This document shows, piece by piece, positions 1-7,068 of a DNA stretch of 13,991 bases. The notes under the pieces are model-generated. The model made no database searches, had not been told where the DNA came from, and was given only the letters and a program-made list of their open reading frames with translations. The translations under genes were made by a program, and so were the position numbers. Source of the DNA: Candidatus Moraniibacteriota bacterium (lineage in GTDB: Bacteria; Patescibacteriota; Minisyncoccia; Moranbacterales; UBA11712); the NCBI GenBank assembly GCA_003157295.1, contig PMJF01000029.1:3235-17225 (forward strand), given 5' to 3'. Every line of letters starts with the position of its first letter. Within the stretch, counting starts at the first letter, position 1.

Positions 1-1461
1 GCCCGCCAGTCGATTGCTAAGAAACAATTAGGAACCGCGGAGGGAAAAATAAACAAAATGACAAAGGACGCTGAAGCGGAAGCCCAGGCGATTTTGTTGG
101 CGTCCAAAAACAAAGCGGTCGAAATCCTGGAAGAGACAAAAAAAGAAGAAAAAGCGCGTCAGGAGCAGATCTTCAGACTCGAGAAAAGACTTGAGTCTAG
201 GGAGGTGACCCTGGACAAGAAGTTGGATGAGATGGAAAGAGGAAAGGATCTCCTTATCCAAAAAGCCGAGGAAATTAGAAAGATCAAAAAAGAAACGGAG
301 GTTGCCAGGCAGGAACAGTTGAAGAGGCTCGAGAAAATCGCAGGGCTTTCAAAGGAAGAAGCCAAAAAAATTCTGTTGCAGCTGGCCGAAGAGCAGAACA
401 AGGATTTGGTTGCGAGGCAAATCAAAAAAATGGAACAGGAAGGGAGAGAGGAGCTTGAAAAGAAAGCGCGAAACATCATGACGATCGCTCTTCAGCGCTA
501 TGCGGGAAGCCACGCGGCGGAAACCACCACGTCGACAGTCGCCATCCCTTCAGACGAACTGAAAGGAAGGATCATCGGGCGCGAAGGAAGGAATATAAAA
601 ACTCTCGAAAGGCTGACGGGAATTGAGGTCATTGTCGATGATACTCCGGAAGCTATCGTGATCTCCGGTTTTAATCCGGTTCGTCGCGAGATCGCGAGGT
701 TGGCCCTGCAGAGGCTCATTGAAGATGGACGCATACATCCGACCCGCATCGAAGAGGCCGTTAATTTTGCCAAGACAGAAGTGAACAACAAGATCAAAGA
801 GGCGGGAGAAGCGGCGGCTTATGACGTGGGAATAGCCGGACTTGATCCAAAATTAATCCAATTGCTCGGCAGGCTTCGTTTTCGAACGAGTTATGGCCAG
901 AATGTTCTTCTTCATTCTCTGGAAGTGGCTCATCTTTCCGGAGCTCTCGCGGCTGAATTGGGGCTCGATGTGAGTTTGGCAAAAAAAGCGGGACTCTTGC
1001 ATGACATCGGAAAAGCCATTGATCACGAGGTCCAGGGGACGCATATCGAGATCGGAATAACTATTCTCCAAAAATTCGGGATAGAAAAAGCGGTAATTGA
1101 CGCTATGAAGTCCCACCACGAGGATTATCCCTTCGAAAGCAACGAATCAATGATCGTCGCGGCGGCTGACGCTTTATCAGCCTCCCGTCCGGGAGCGCGG
1201 AAAGACACGCTGGAAGATTATATCAAGAGACTTACCGATCTTGAAAATGTGGCGACTTCCTTCCCGGAAGTGGAAAAATCTTATGCCATCCAAGCCGGAC
1301 GAGAAATTCGTGTTTTCGTGAAACCCGACCAGATTGACGATCTTGGCGCGCTGAAACTGGCCAGAACCATTGCGGATAAGATAGAGCAGGAGCTCAAATA
1401 TCCGGGCGAGATCAAGGTCAATGTTCTCCGTGAAACGAGAGCGGTTGAAATAGCCAGGTAA
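1..1461 (+). CDS. rny: Ribonuclease Y, 5'-truncated by the window edge
   Basis: RNase Y is a membrane-anchored endoribonuclease that starts mRNA decay in bacteria lacking RNase E. The frame is open from base 1, and the residues before the ATG at 58 ([19 protein letters not shown]) continue the charged helix that follows the N-terminal membrane anchor in this family. The ATG at 58 is therefore probably internal, and the true start with the anchor lies upstream of the window. Order of domains: a long E/K-rich coiled coil (to about nt 500), a KH RNA-binding domain with the [10 protein letters not shown] loop (about nt 563-592), then an HD metal-dependent hydrolase domain with LLHDIGK (His-Asp codons at 1000-1005), followed by SHHEDYP and [13 protein letters not shown], all typical of RNase Y. 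The C-terminus is complete (stop at 1459). About 487 codons are visible against roughly 510-520 residues in the full family. Family call is very secure; the missing N-terminus is an inference from the open frame. Confidence 0.96.
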   Translation, partial: ARQSIAKKQLGTAEGKINKMTKDAEAEAQAILLASKNKAVEILEETKKEEKARQEQIFRLEKRLESREVTLDKKLDEMERGKDLLIQKAEEIRKIKKETEVARQEQLKRLEKIAGLSKEEAKKILLQLAEEQNKDLVARQIKKMEQEGREELEKKARNIMTIALQRYAGSHAAETTTSTVAIPSDELKGRIIGREGRNIKTLERLTGIEVIVDDTPEAIVISGFNPVRREIARLALQRLIEDGRIHPTRIEEAVNFAKTEVNNKIKEAGEAAAYDVGIAGLDPKLIQLLGRLRFRTSYGQNVLLHSLEVAHLSGALAAELGLDVSLAKKAGLLHDIGKAIDHEVQGTHIEIGITILQKFGIEKAVIDAMKSHHEDYPFESNESMIVAAADALSASRPGARKDTLEDYIKRLTDLENVATSFPEVEKSYAIQAGREIRVFVKPDQIDDLGALKLARTIADKIEQELKYPGEIKVNVLRETRAVEIAR

Positions 1462-1492
1462 TGGCCGACGTAACACAAATCAGTAGCGCTTG

Positions 1493-1521
1493 TTGTCCAA
1501 AATCCAAAAAAATATTATAAT
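1493..1521 (+). promoter_or_regulatory. Promoter of the HU gene
   Basis: TTGTCC (1493-1498) is followed after 17 bp by a perfect TATAAT (1516-1521). This predicts a transcript starting near 1528 with a ~45-nt leader that ends in a purine-rich ribosome binding site (AGAGGGGTG, about 1559-1567) just before the HU start. It gives HU a promoter separate from rny. Confidence 0.65.
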
Positions 1522-1572
1522 ACTTTTGGCTTTAAGTAAGGTAAAAAATAAATCTAGAAAGAGGGGTGAAAT

Positions 1573-1896
1573 ATGGCTACAGACATAAACAAGGAGGCTT
1601 TAGTGGAAATGGTCGCTGAAAAAAACGGCCAAACTAAAAAGGAAGTTGAGCTGATTGTAGATACGATAGTAGACGTGATCATGGATGCGCTTCATCAAGA
1701 TCGAAAATTGACGATTGCCGGTTTTGGGACATTCAAGGTCACCCATCGAGCGTCTCGAGAAGGGATTAATCCTCAAACCAAAGAAAGGATCACCATCGGA
1801 GCGGTTAATACTCCCAAATTCACGGCCGGAAAACGTTTGAAAGAAGCGGTAAGAAGCCTAAAGTCACCGGTGGCGCAAGAAGCACCAACTGAATAG
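1573..1896 (+). CDS. HU/IHF-family DNA-binding protein
   Basis: A small basic histone-like protein that binds and bends DNA as a dimer in the nucleoid. The family signature is clear: GFGTFKV at about residues 50-56, then the arm region with REGINPQTKE, where the NP proline is the one that wedges between base pairs, then NTPKFTAGKRLKEAV at the end of the conserved fold. At 107 aa it is longer than the usual ~90 because of a tail ending SPVAQEAPTE. The start is fixed by an AGAGGGGTG ribosome binding site a few bases upstream. It sits 111 bp after rny with its own promoter and has a hairpin behind it, so it is probably monocistronic. HU versus IHF subunit cannot be told from sequence alone; a lone copy with the conserved HU arm favours HU. 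Confidence 0.95.
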   Translation: MATDINKEALVEMVAEKNGQTKKEVELIVDTIVDVIMDALHQDRKLTIAGFGTFKVTHRASREGINPQTKERITIGAVNTPKFTAGKRLKEAVRSLKSPVAQEAPTE

Positions 1897-1928
1897 CGAC
1901 TGTATATATTTTATATAAGAGATCTTCT

Positions 1929-1958
1929 TTGCCCCATACTTTTTTGAGTGTGGGGCAA
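1929..1958 (+). terminator. Hairpin after the HU gene, possible terminator
   Basis: TTGCCCCATAC (1929-1939) pairs with GTGTGGGGCAA (1948-1958), 11 bp with one G-U, around an 8-nt loop. No T-run follows directly (the next is at about 1974-1981), so it may be a weak or non-canonical terminator. It separates HU from tRNA-Pro. Confidence 0.5.
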
Positions 1959-1962
1959 GTTG

Positions 1963-1991
1963 TTGCCAGATGAATTTTTTTCAAATAGTAT
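1963..1991 (+). promoter_or_regulatory. Probable promoter of tRNA-Pro
   Basis: TTGCCA (1963-1968, 5/6 match to the -35 consensus) and TAGTAT (1986-1991, 4/6) are separated by 17 bp. The predicted start near 1998 is about two bases from the mature tRNA 5' end at 2000. Confidence 0.45.
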
Positions 1992-1999
1992 AAAAAGGC

Positions 2000-2070
2000 C
2001 GGGCTGTCGTATACCGGTAGTACGCACGCTTTGGGAGCGTGTCGACTGGGTTCGATTCCCAGCAGCCCGA
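2000..2070 (+). tRNA. tRNA-Pro (anticodon UGG)
   Basis: A full cloverleaf can be drawn. Acceptor CGGGCTG (2000-2006) pairs with CAGCCCG (2063-2069); D stem GTAT/GTAC carries the conserved GG (2016-2017) in its loop; anticodon stem CACGC/GCGTG holds loop TTTGGGA with TGG at 2032-2034; T stem CTGGG/CCCAG holds loop TTCGATT; discriminator A is at 2070. The C1-G72 first pair and A73 are typical of bacterial tRNA-Pro. No CCA is encoded, so the end must be added enzymatically. UGG can read all four proline codons by wobble. Confidence 0.95.
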
Positions 2071-2114
2071 AAAAAGCTTGTTCTGCTATCCTTCTAATAT
2101 TTTAGTATCAAAGA

Positions 2115-2798
2115 ATGTCCGAATTCAGGAAAATGGCAGAGGTGTATAAACCAGAAGAAATCATTTGCGCCGATGTTATTGCAAACGCGTTTGTTAGCGG
2201 AGCGGCCCAGGTTTGGGAGGGCGCCAAAATGGCGCTTGTTTTTGGGCAGGTCAAAGCAGTAGAAGAATCAAAAGTAGATTTTTTCAAGTCTCTGGATGGG
2301 TTGCTAAGCAGAAAATTTGTCGAAACGGAAGCTCTCAGCAGAGAAACTTTGGAAAAATTTAATAAATATCGTGATTTGGATTGGAGCAAAAAGGAGATCA
2401 CTGATGAGATCACGCTAGAGATAAAAAGGATACTTGAAGCCGTGAGACAGGAAATGAAAAAAAGAAGTAATCCAGTCGGACTGATAGAGCAACCTTTGGA
2501 AAGTATATCGGAAGATCTCGGATTCAAGCACGAAGAGACAGAGAAGAGGTTTGTAAATTTATTTAATGATGTCGCTACCGCCTCAAGCTCTAAATTTCTG
2601 GTGAGTGGTGATGAAATGGAAGAATTAAAGCTTAATTTTTTTGAAAACTTTGACGCTTTTCGCAAAGCTGGTTATAAAGAGTATAGGAATATTAATGCCA
2701 AGTCATTAGAAGAATTAGATGAGTTTAGAAATATTGAATGGACTCAGGCTGTAGCGAAAGAAATCTTTAAGCTGATGAGGAAGCTGACCGGAGAATAA
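2115..2798 (+). CDS. Hypothetical protein with an internal domain duplication
   Basis: I do not recognise this 227-aa protein. It is acidic, rich in Glu and Lys, predicted mostly helical, with no signal peptide or membrane helix, so it is probably cytosolic. Its two halves align. In the first half FVSGAAQ, VDFFKSLD, LEKFNKYRDLDW and EITLEIKRIL occur in that order; in the second half FVNLFND, LNFFENFD, LEELDEFRNIEW and EIFKLMRKL do. This is a diverged tandem duplication of a domain of about 80-90 residues. The start could be the ATG at 2115 or the one at 2133 (residue 7); AGGA lies just before the second, and neither has a convincing ribosome binding site. It stands between two tRNA genes, which is also a common setting for acquired genes. 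Confidence 0.75.
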   Translation: MSEFRKMAEVYKPEEIICADVIANAFVSGAAQVWEGAKMALVFGQVKAVEESKVDFFKSLDGLLSRKFVETEALSRETLEKFNKYRDLDWSKKEITDEITLEIKRILEAVRQEMKKRSNPVGLIEQPLESISEDLGFKHEETEKRFVNLFNDVATASSSKFLVSGDEMEELKLNFFENFDAFRKAGYKEYRNINAKSLEELDEFRNIEWTQAVAKEIFKLMRKLTGE

Positions 2799-2857
2799 GA
2801 GGCGGTTGTTTACAAATTATAAATTTTATTGCTAATGTTTATTTGCAATAAAAATAT

Positions 2858-2930
2858 GCGGGTGTCGTATAATGGTTTATTATGCTAGCCTTCCAAGCTG
2901 GAGACGAGGGTTCGATTCCCTTCACCCGCT
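2858..2930 (+). tRNA. tRNA-Gly (anticodon UCC)
   Basis: Acceptor GCGGGTG (2858-2864) pairs with CACCCGC (2923-2929). The anticodon stem CTAGC/GCTGG (one U-G pair) holds loop CTTCCAA with TCC at 2892-2894. The T arm has the TTCGATT loop at 2911-2917 on a stem closed by GAGGG/CCCTT. Discriminator T at 2930 is characteristic of bacterial tRNA-Gly. The D stem is weak (one mismatch and one wobble) but its loop has the conserved GG. No CCA is encoded. The long reading frame that starts inside this gene at 2872 is not a protein gene. Confidence 0.95.
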
Positions 2931-2940
2931 CAAATTTTTT

Positions 2941-2971
2941 AAAAAATGCCTTGTTTTTAAGGTGTTTTTTT
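2941..2971 (+). terminator. Rho-independent terminator after tRNA-Gly
   Basis: Left arm 2941-2952 (six A then TGCCTT) pairs with right arm 2959-2970 (AAGGTG then six T) around GTTTTT, 12 bp with two G-U pairs, and it runs into a T-tract. The stem is A/T-rich at the base and only moderately stable at the top. The -35 element of the next promoter lies partly in its loop. Confidence 0.6.
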
Positions 2972-2979
2972 GTTATGCT
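2951..2979 (+). promoter_or_regulatory. Extended -10 promoter of the 51-aa/776-aa gene pair
   Basis: TTGTTT (2951-2956), a 17-bp spacer, then TATGCT (2974-2979) preceded by TGT, which gives the TGn extended -10 element. The predicted start near 2985 leaves a leader of about 17 nt before the ATG at 3003. Confidence 0.5.
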
Positions 2980-3002
2980 AAAAGCAAATTTAACATAAAG
3001 AC

Positions 3003-3158
3003 ATGTCTATTGAAAAATATAAACAAGCCTGGAAAAAATTTCAAAATAAAATGGCGCTTCTTCGAAAAAAACAATCGGAAATTTTGGAAAATATTTCTAA
3101 AAAGTTGGATCAGCAACACATAGAAAAGTTACGGAATAAATTGAAAAACCATGAATGA
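3003..3158 (+). CDS. Small charged helical protein (51 aa), coupled to the next gene
   Basis: The frame encodes 51 residues, MSIEKYKQAW at the start and LRNKLKNHE at the end, rich in Lys, Glu and Gln with Leu/Ile spacing that suggests one amphipathic helix or coiled coil. No known family is recognised. Support for a real gene: a promoter with a correctly spaced -35 and extended -10 just upstream, and a stop codon overlapping the next start in ATGAATGA (next start 3151, this stop 3156-3158), the usual geometry of translational coupling. The downstream 776-aa gene has no ribosome binding site of its own, which fits coupling. It could be a partner of that protein. Doubt remains because short Lys-rich frames arise by chance in A-rich DNA. 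Confidence 0.6.
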   Translation: MSIEKYKQAWKKFQNKMALLRKKQSEILENISKKLDQQHIEKLRNKLKNHE

Positions 3159-5481
3159 GAGAGAACGAATAAAATTTGCGACCGAACAGAAACCGGAAGA
3201 TCAAAAAAAAGAAACACCGCCAACGCAAGAATCGCCCGAAGTGATTCAAAGGAAAATGCTTGATCAGGCCGGAAAAGAGGTGGATGTTTTTCAGCAAGAA
3301 GGCCAGCAAAGACTCGAGACTGCTGAAACACGCGCTGCTTCTGAAGGATTAACGATCGATGGCAACGATAAAGCTGAGTTAAGTGTAATAAATCAGGAAG
3401 CAGAGAATGCTCAGCAACAGCTTATTGTCGAAATAACTGAGCGTTCGCCCCAAACACCGCCTCCCTTCACACCAGAGTTTATTAATGCTCCTCAGCATAT
3501 CATAGACGCACATTTCAAAAAACCACTTCCTCTTCCAAATGAGCATTGGGTAATACCACCCCCAATACCTGAGGAATATTTAAACGTCCCGCCCCCGCCA
3601 TTTCTCAAAGAAAACATGCCGCCTCCCTTTCCAACTCCGCCTCCACTGCCGAAAGAGTATCAAACAACGACCCAGCCGATTGCCAAAGTGGAAGCTTCAG
3701 CAATGAAGGAACGAGAAGTTGAAAATGCCGGAGTGTTGAGCACGAAAGATGCATCAAAAAAGTTTCTTGCCGAAGAACGTCAAAAACTTGCCGAACAAAT
3801 TCGTACCGAGCGAAAACTTCAGCGCGAAAGAATTCTATCTTTGAAGTCGACCATCGATAATGCTATTTCTACTTCAGAAAGCGTAGATGGTCTACAAGAA
3901 GATGCGAGATACGGACGAATTTTCGAGATGCAAAGCGCAGAGGCAAGTGAACTTGGCAATCGAATTTCTTCTTCAGAGTTAAGTGCACGAGACGCGCAAG
4001 ACGAACGAGAAAGTATCTCCAATTTAATATCAAATAGTGAAAATATAAAATCACTCAAGGTAAAACTCGAAGAACATTATACAAAAGCAGATGCTCTTTC
4101 TAAAGAACATTTTGAAACAACTCGCAAAACTGTCGAACAAACACTTCTTCGAAACAACGCTTTCATTGTCCATACTTTTTTAACTGAGAAAAGTCTGCGC
4201 CACAATGACAATTCTAATATTTCCGGTCGAGCCACTCTTGAAGACGACATGGATATCTTGTTATCCCTTGAACCATCCATATCAACATCGTCAGTTGTTC
4301 CCGGATGTAAGCATGGATTATGGGGTGGAAATATCGGCGTAGTGCTTGGGGGTGGTGACATAATGGGAGTAAGACAAGCAGACGACGGTACTTTGCCGGG
4401 AGGAATCAAAAGACGTAGTGGAGAAATCAGTAGTTCAAAAGAAATTGACGAGAGTGTTTCGAACAAAAGCGACCGTGCCTATAATGAGCTAGTCGTTAAT
4501 AATCCAAAAGTATATGGTTTCTTTAAAAATGTTAGTATTGATGCGTCGGGAAAAATGAGGGGCTTCTCCCTATTTGGAGGCGAGGGGGAAGCTGAAAAAG
4601 CAAGTCGCAAAGCGGAATTCATGAATTATATGAACTTAGGATCTCAAAAAGGTATGCCCCTCCTTATTATGACACCGGACAGAAGATTGTTTGAATTCGT
4701 GTCTATTGACGATAATGGCGTTGTTGTGGTCGGATTTGAAATCACACCAGAGCAAGTCGCAAAGGGGCGAGCAGGTTTGCCCGAAGAAAAGAGAAGAGAA
4801 ATCGGCGAGGAGGTGATTACCAAAAATTTATTCAATAAAATACGAGACCAAAAAGAAGCAAAAGAAATTGTTGCTGAGTTGTCAGGACAAGAAAGTGCGG
4901 GAGCCGAATTATCAAGAGAGGAGTACGCCGCTTATGCCAAAGATAATCCGGGAAGACTTCACGATTTTCCAAAGCAGTTTCTTGCGGACAAAACTTTTAT
5001 GACGGAAATTTCACAATTTGATCCCGTGTCCACATACCATTTAGCTGACGAAAACCTCAAAAGAGACGTTGATTTCATAAAACATATATATTCGCTAGAA
5101 AAAACTTTTATTAAAGGTTCTGTATATGCCAGTATGCCGGAGGATCTTAAAAAAGATGAATCTATTGCAGTGCTGGCCATAGAAAATAATGACTTTGATA
5201 GTATCGACGCTGGTCTTGCTGATTCTCCTCTAGTATGGGAAAAACTTATTGATAAAATTGTTGAAAAAGAAAACCCGGATAATTGGTTTTCTAGAGATAT
5301 AGGAGAAATACAGGTCGCAAACATTTACTTGAGTATGAGTACAGACAAAGGAGGTATTGTAAATTTATCTAAGCGTTTAATTTCTGACGAAATTTTTATA
5401 GGGAAACTGAACGAGCGCTATCCTAAGTATAGATTTGAAGTTGATAAGTATCAGCAGGTTTTTGCTACAAAACTAGCCTAA
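3151..5481 (+). CDS. Large hypothetical protein: Pro-rich, coiled-coil, Gly-rich core, helical C-terminus
   Basis: A 776-aa protein I cannot assign. Visible parts: an acidic, Gln/Glu-rich N-terminus (1-100); a proline-rich segment (about 103-170) with repeated PPP runs and near-repeats such as IPPPIPEEYL and TPPPLPKEYQ; a long charged helical stretch likely to form a coiled coil (about 186-335); a core with GCKHGLWGGNIGVVLGGGD (about 385-403) and a mixed alpha/beta stretch (PLLIMTPDRRLFEFVSIDD, near 507-525); and a helical C-terminus (about 625-776). Within it, 'DENLKRDVDFIKHIYSL' and 'MPEDLKKDESIAVLAIEN' resemble the short helical repeats of DUF4116-type proteins, a weak similarity. There is no signal peptide or membrane helix, so it is probably cytosolic. 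It overlaps the preceding 51-aa gene by 8 bases. DNA here is visibly more A/T-rich than in the downstream envelope and efflux genes. Confidence 0.85.
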   Translation: MNERERIKFATEQKPEDQKKETPPTQESPEVIQRKMLDQAGKEVDVFQQEGQQRLETAETRAASEGLTIDGNDKAELSVINQEAENAQQQLIVEITERSPQTPPPFTPEFINAPQHIIDAHFKKPLPLPNEHWVIPPPIPEEYLNVPPPPFLKENMPPPFPTPPPLPKEYQTTTQPIAKVEASAMKEREVENAGVLSTKDASKKFLAEERQKLAEQIRTERKLQRERILSLKSTIDNAISTSESVDGLQEDARYGRIFEMQSAEASELGNRISSSELSARDAQDERESISNLISNSENIKSLKVKLEEHYTKADALSKEHFETTRKTVEQTLLRNNAFIVHTFLTEKSLRHNDNSNISGRATLEDDMDILLSLEPSISTSSVVPGCKHGLWGGNIGVVLGGGDIMGVRQADDGTLPGGIKRRSGEISSSKEIDESVSNKSDRAYNELVVNNPKVYGFFKNVSIDASGKMRGFSLFGGEGEAEKASRKAEFMNYMNLGSQKGMPLLIMTPDRRLFEFVSIDDNGVVVVGFEITPEQVAKGRAGLPEEKRREIGEEVITKNLFNKIRDQKEAKEIVAELSGQESAGAELSREEYAAYAKDNPGRLHDFPKQFLADKTFMTEISQFDPVSTYHLADENLKRDVDFIKHIYSLEKTFIKGSVYASMPEDLKKDESIAVLAIENNDFDSIDAGLADSPLVWEKLIDKIVEKENPDNWFSRDIGEIQVANIYLSMSTDKGGIVNLSKRLISDEIFIGKLNERYPKYRFEVDKYQQVFATKLA

Positions 5482-5512
5482 TAGATAAAATGTGAGCAAG
5501 AAAAGCCTAAGC

Positions 5513-5561
5513 AAAGCATTTTTCCATAAACCCAGTTCTAACCGCGTGTACTAGCCAGCTC
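5513..5561 (+). repeat. 49-bp direct repeat, copy A
   Basis: This matches 7069-7117 at 47 of 49 positions; the differences are at 5518 and 5549. The core reads CCAGTTCTAACCGCGTG followed by ACTAGCCAGCTC. It starts 31 bp after the stop of the 776-aa gene. Degenerate relatives are at 5607-5616 (core only) and about 5692-5735. Confidence 0.9.
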
Positions 5562-5639
5562 AAAATTAGAAAATGTCAAATCTAGGCTTTCTTAAAACTT
5601 TTTTCTGGTTCTAACCTAAAACCCATTTTCGCAAAAATT

Positions 5640-5660
5640 GGCTTACTTGAGCCTTTTTTT
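5640..5660 (+). terminator. Weak terminator-like hairpin between repeat copies
   Basis: GGCT (5640-5643) pairs with AGCC (5650-5653) around a 6-nt loop and is followed directly by seven T (5654-5660). The stem is very short, so efficiency would be low. It could end transcripts coming from the 776-aa gene. Confidence 0.35.
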
Positions 5661-5691
5661 GTACGAATTTTTCCTATATTTCAGGCAAAAT

Positions 5692-5735
5692 ATCTTTCCG
5701 AAAACTTGGTTCTAACTGCGTGCTCTTGCCCGTCT
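5692..5735 (+). repeat. Degenerate copy of the 49-bp repeat
   Basis: TTTCCGAAAACTTGGTTCTAAC, continuing TGCGTG and TTGCCCGTCT, follows the order and spacing of the 49-bp repeat with many substitutions. The best conserved parts are TTTCC, GTTCTAAC and GCGTG. A fourth occurrence of only the core is GGTTCTAACC at 5607-5616. Confidence 0.55.
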
Positions 5736-5877
5736 GGGTTAATAAAGCGTTTTGGGGTCTGTGTGAATGGAATGTAGCGGCAAAACACCGCACTTCGTCC
5801 AGGAAAAATTGATACCTGCTAATTATTCCTTAATTATGCCTTGTTTAAGGGATTATTTCTGTATTTGGCAATTTAGG

Positions 5878-5906
5878 TTGACATCGAGCTATTTTTGATA
5901 TATTAT
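5878..5906 (+). promoter_or_regulatory. Near-consensus promoter of the 280-aa gene
   Basis: A perfect TTGACA (5878-5883), a 17-bp spacer and TATTAT (5901-5906, 5/6) make one of the best promoters in the window. Transcription should start near 5913, giving a leader of about 175 nt before the ATG at 6088. Confidence 0.75.
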
Positions 5907-5937
5907 ATATCGTTAGTTCTTTGATATTACTTAGCAC

Positions 5938-6087
5938 GTAAAACCGCTACTTTAGCTTGCTTATAGCAATTTTAAGCGGCGGTTTTACAGCCGAATCTGA
6001 CTCGTCTAGCGGCTTTTGGCAGCGAAACGAGCATGACGTCCTGTCCTCCTCTGCGATGCAAGGGGACCATAGAAAAAGGAGAGAGTC
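5938..6087 (+). promoter_or_regulatory. Structured 5' leader, candidate cis-regulatory RNA
   Basis: Pairings seen by eye: P1, GTAAAACCGC (5938-5947) with GCGGTTTTAC (5979-5988), 10 bp perfect, enclosing a small TTGC/GCAA hairpin; P2, AGCCG (5989-5993) with CGGCT (6010-6014), directly adjoining P1; CTCGT in the P2 loop (6001-6005) with ACGAG (6027-6031), which would form a pseudoknot; P3, GTCCTCCT (6043-6050) with AGGGGAC (6061-6067), extended by TGC/GCA, about 10 bp with two bulges. The ribosome binding site AGGAG (6077-6081) is complementary to CTCCT (6046-6050) inside P3, so P3 and masking of the ribosome binding site exclude each other. I do not recognise a known riboswitch class. Pairings are observed; regulation is inferred. 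Confidence 0.5.
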
Positions 6088-6930
6088 ATGAACTTAGGAA
6101 ATGGTTTTGCATGGGACGCGGCAATTGAAAAATTTCGGTTTCTGGGTAAAATTCCAATCAAGGAAATTTATTCAGCTCAGGTAAAATCTTTCGAAGTCCA
6201 TCGGATGGATGAAGGATTCCTTCGCTCCAAGCCTTACGAGAGAGCCTGGCGTGAAGGAAAAAGACTGTTTCTCGATTTCCACGCATTCCTTTTCGTCCAA
6301 GGCGACATATTTCTTGATGGGGTTTCGCCCGAATCAACGGTCATCGAAGCGATTCATGGCCGCGGTCTTCCTGAATATATTTTGGGCATCAGGTACAGAG
6401 ATTTCGATAAGCTTTCTCGCCTGGACCTGATTCTCTGGAAGCCTCCCAAGAAAATTACGTTGCTCCACGAAGTTATTCAGCGGCTCAAAGACGAGGCGGC
6501 CAGCGAACTCGCCTCCGAAATTTCGGCAGTCGACGAGGAGACTCATTGTCCAAAGCTGTTTCCCGAGAACTTTTTCGATGGTAGGGCATATCGCCTAAAG
6601 TTCTCGTGCGAAAGAGTTTCGTCCCAGCCCAGCGGTATACCCGAGGGATATGGACTCATCGAGTGCATGTTTGGCAATCTCTCCGTTTGTGGATATACGG
6701 ATGAGAAGAGTTTCCTAAATGGAACGCGAAAGTCTGTCGAATGCGAGTACGTCAATTTGACCTATAGTTCGGGTTGGGATAGGCATTCGGTTCTCTATTC
6801 TATGGGCATGCAGTTGCTCAATATCAGCTTTGTTAATGATTACTTAGTTGATGCCCATATGAATTTCTACGTGCCTAAGGCCATCCTGCCTAAGCTAATG
6901 CATCTCTTCACTCCGAAACGTAGGAGGTAA
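6088..6930 (+). CDS. Hypothetical protein (280 aa) with a strong stand-alone expression unit
   Basis: I do not recognise this protein. It has no signal peptide and no clear membrane helix, so it is probably cytosolic. The first half is rich in aromatic and charged residues (AFLFVQGDIFLDGV, RYRDFDKLSRLDLILW). A helical linker follows (VIQRLKDEAASELASEI). The second half carries four scattered cysteines (Cys152, 173, 193, 200 by approximate count) and ends in a basic tail, TPKRRR. The start is secure: AAAGGAGAGAG lies 4-11 bases before the ATG, the strongest ribosome binding site in the window. The gene has its own near-consensus promoter, a long structured leader and a stem-loop behind it, and is bracketed by the 49-bp direct repeats. 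This looks like an independently regulated, possibly acquired unit. Nothing in the neighbours hints at function. Confidence 0.82.
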   Translation: MNLGNGFAWDAAIEKFRFLGKIPIKEIYSAQVKSFEVHRMDEGFLRSKPYERAWREGKRLFLDFHAFLFVQGDIFLDGVSPESTVIEAIHGRGLPEYILGIRYRDFDKLSRLDLILWKPPKKITLLHEVIQRLKDEAASELASEISAVDEETHCPKLFPENFFDGRAYRLKFSCERVSSQPSGIPEGYGLIECMFGNLSVCGYTDEKSFLNGTRKSVECEYVNLTYSSGWDRHSVLYSMGMQLLNISFVNDYLVDAHMNFYVPKAILPKLMHLFTPKRRR

Positions 6931-6944
6931 TCTTATCTGCAACA

Positions 6945-6972
6945 GGGAGACAGGTGAATCTGCTTGTCTCCC
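6945..6972 (+). terminator. Stem-loop after the 280-aa gene, possible terminator
   Basis: GGGAGACA (6945-6952) pairs perfectly with TGTCTCCC (6965-6972), 8 bp around a 12-nt loop, 14 bases after the stop codon. No T-run follows, so it may be a 3'-end stabilising structure rather than a terminator. Confidence 0.45.
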
Positions 6973-7068
6973 CTCCATTCCAAGCTCATCAATGTTGGTG
7001 GGTTTAGAAAGGAACAGTTGTTTGAAAAGTGGATATAAATTTACTAAAGATAAAAAATTCCCTTAAAT

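Larger units (their letters stand above)
5482..6087. other. 606-bp intergenic region with repeats, promoter and structured leader
   Basis: No convincing protein gene is present. Its left part (5513-5735) holds copies of the GTTCTAAC repeat family and a weak terminator-like hairpin. The middle (about 5740-5870) is A/T-rich with one small hairpin (GCGG/CCGC near 5777-5791) and nothing else I can name. The right part carries a strong promoter (5878-5906) and the structured leader of the 280-aa gene. Confidence 0.7.

Noticed and set aside
2872..3123. 83-aa reading frame beginning inside tRNA-Gly
   Set aside because: It starts in the tRNA D-loop, runs through the terminator and overlaps the better supported 51-aa frame. 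Its protein is low-complexity Lys/Phe.
5482..6087. CRISPR array
   Set aside because: The repeat copies are irregularly spaced, diverged and few, and no cas genes are present.
6992..7066. 24-codon frame MLVGLERNSCLKSGYKF...
   Set aside because: Too short, no start signals, and it lies in the 3' region of the 280-aa gene.
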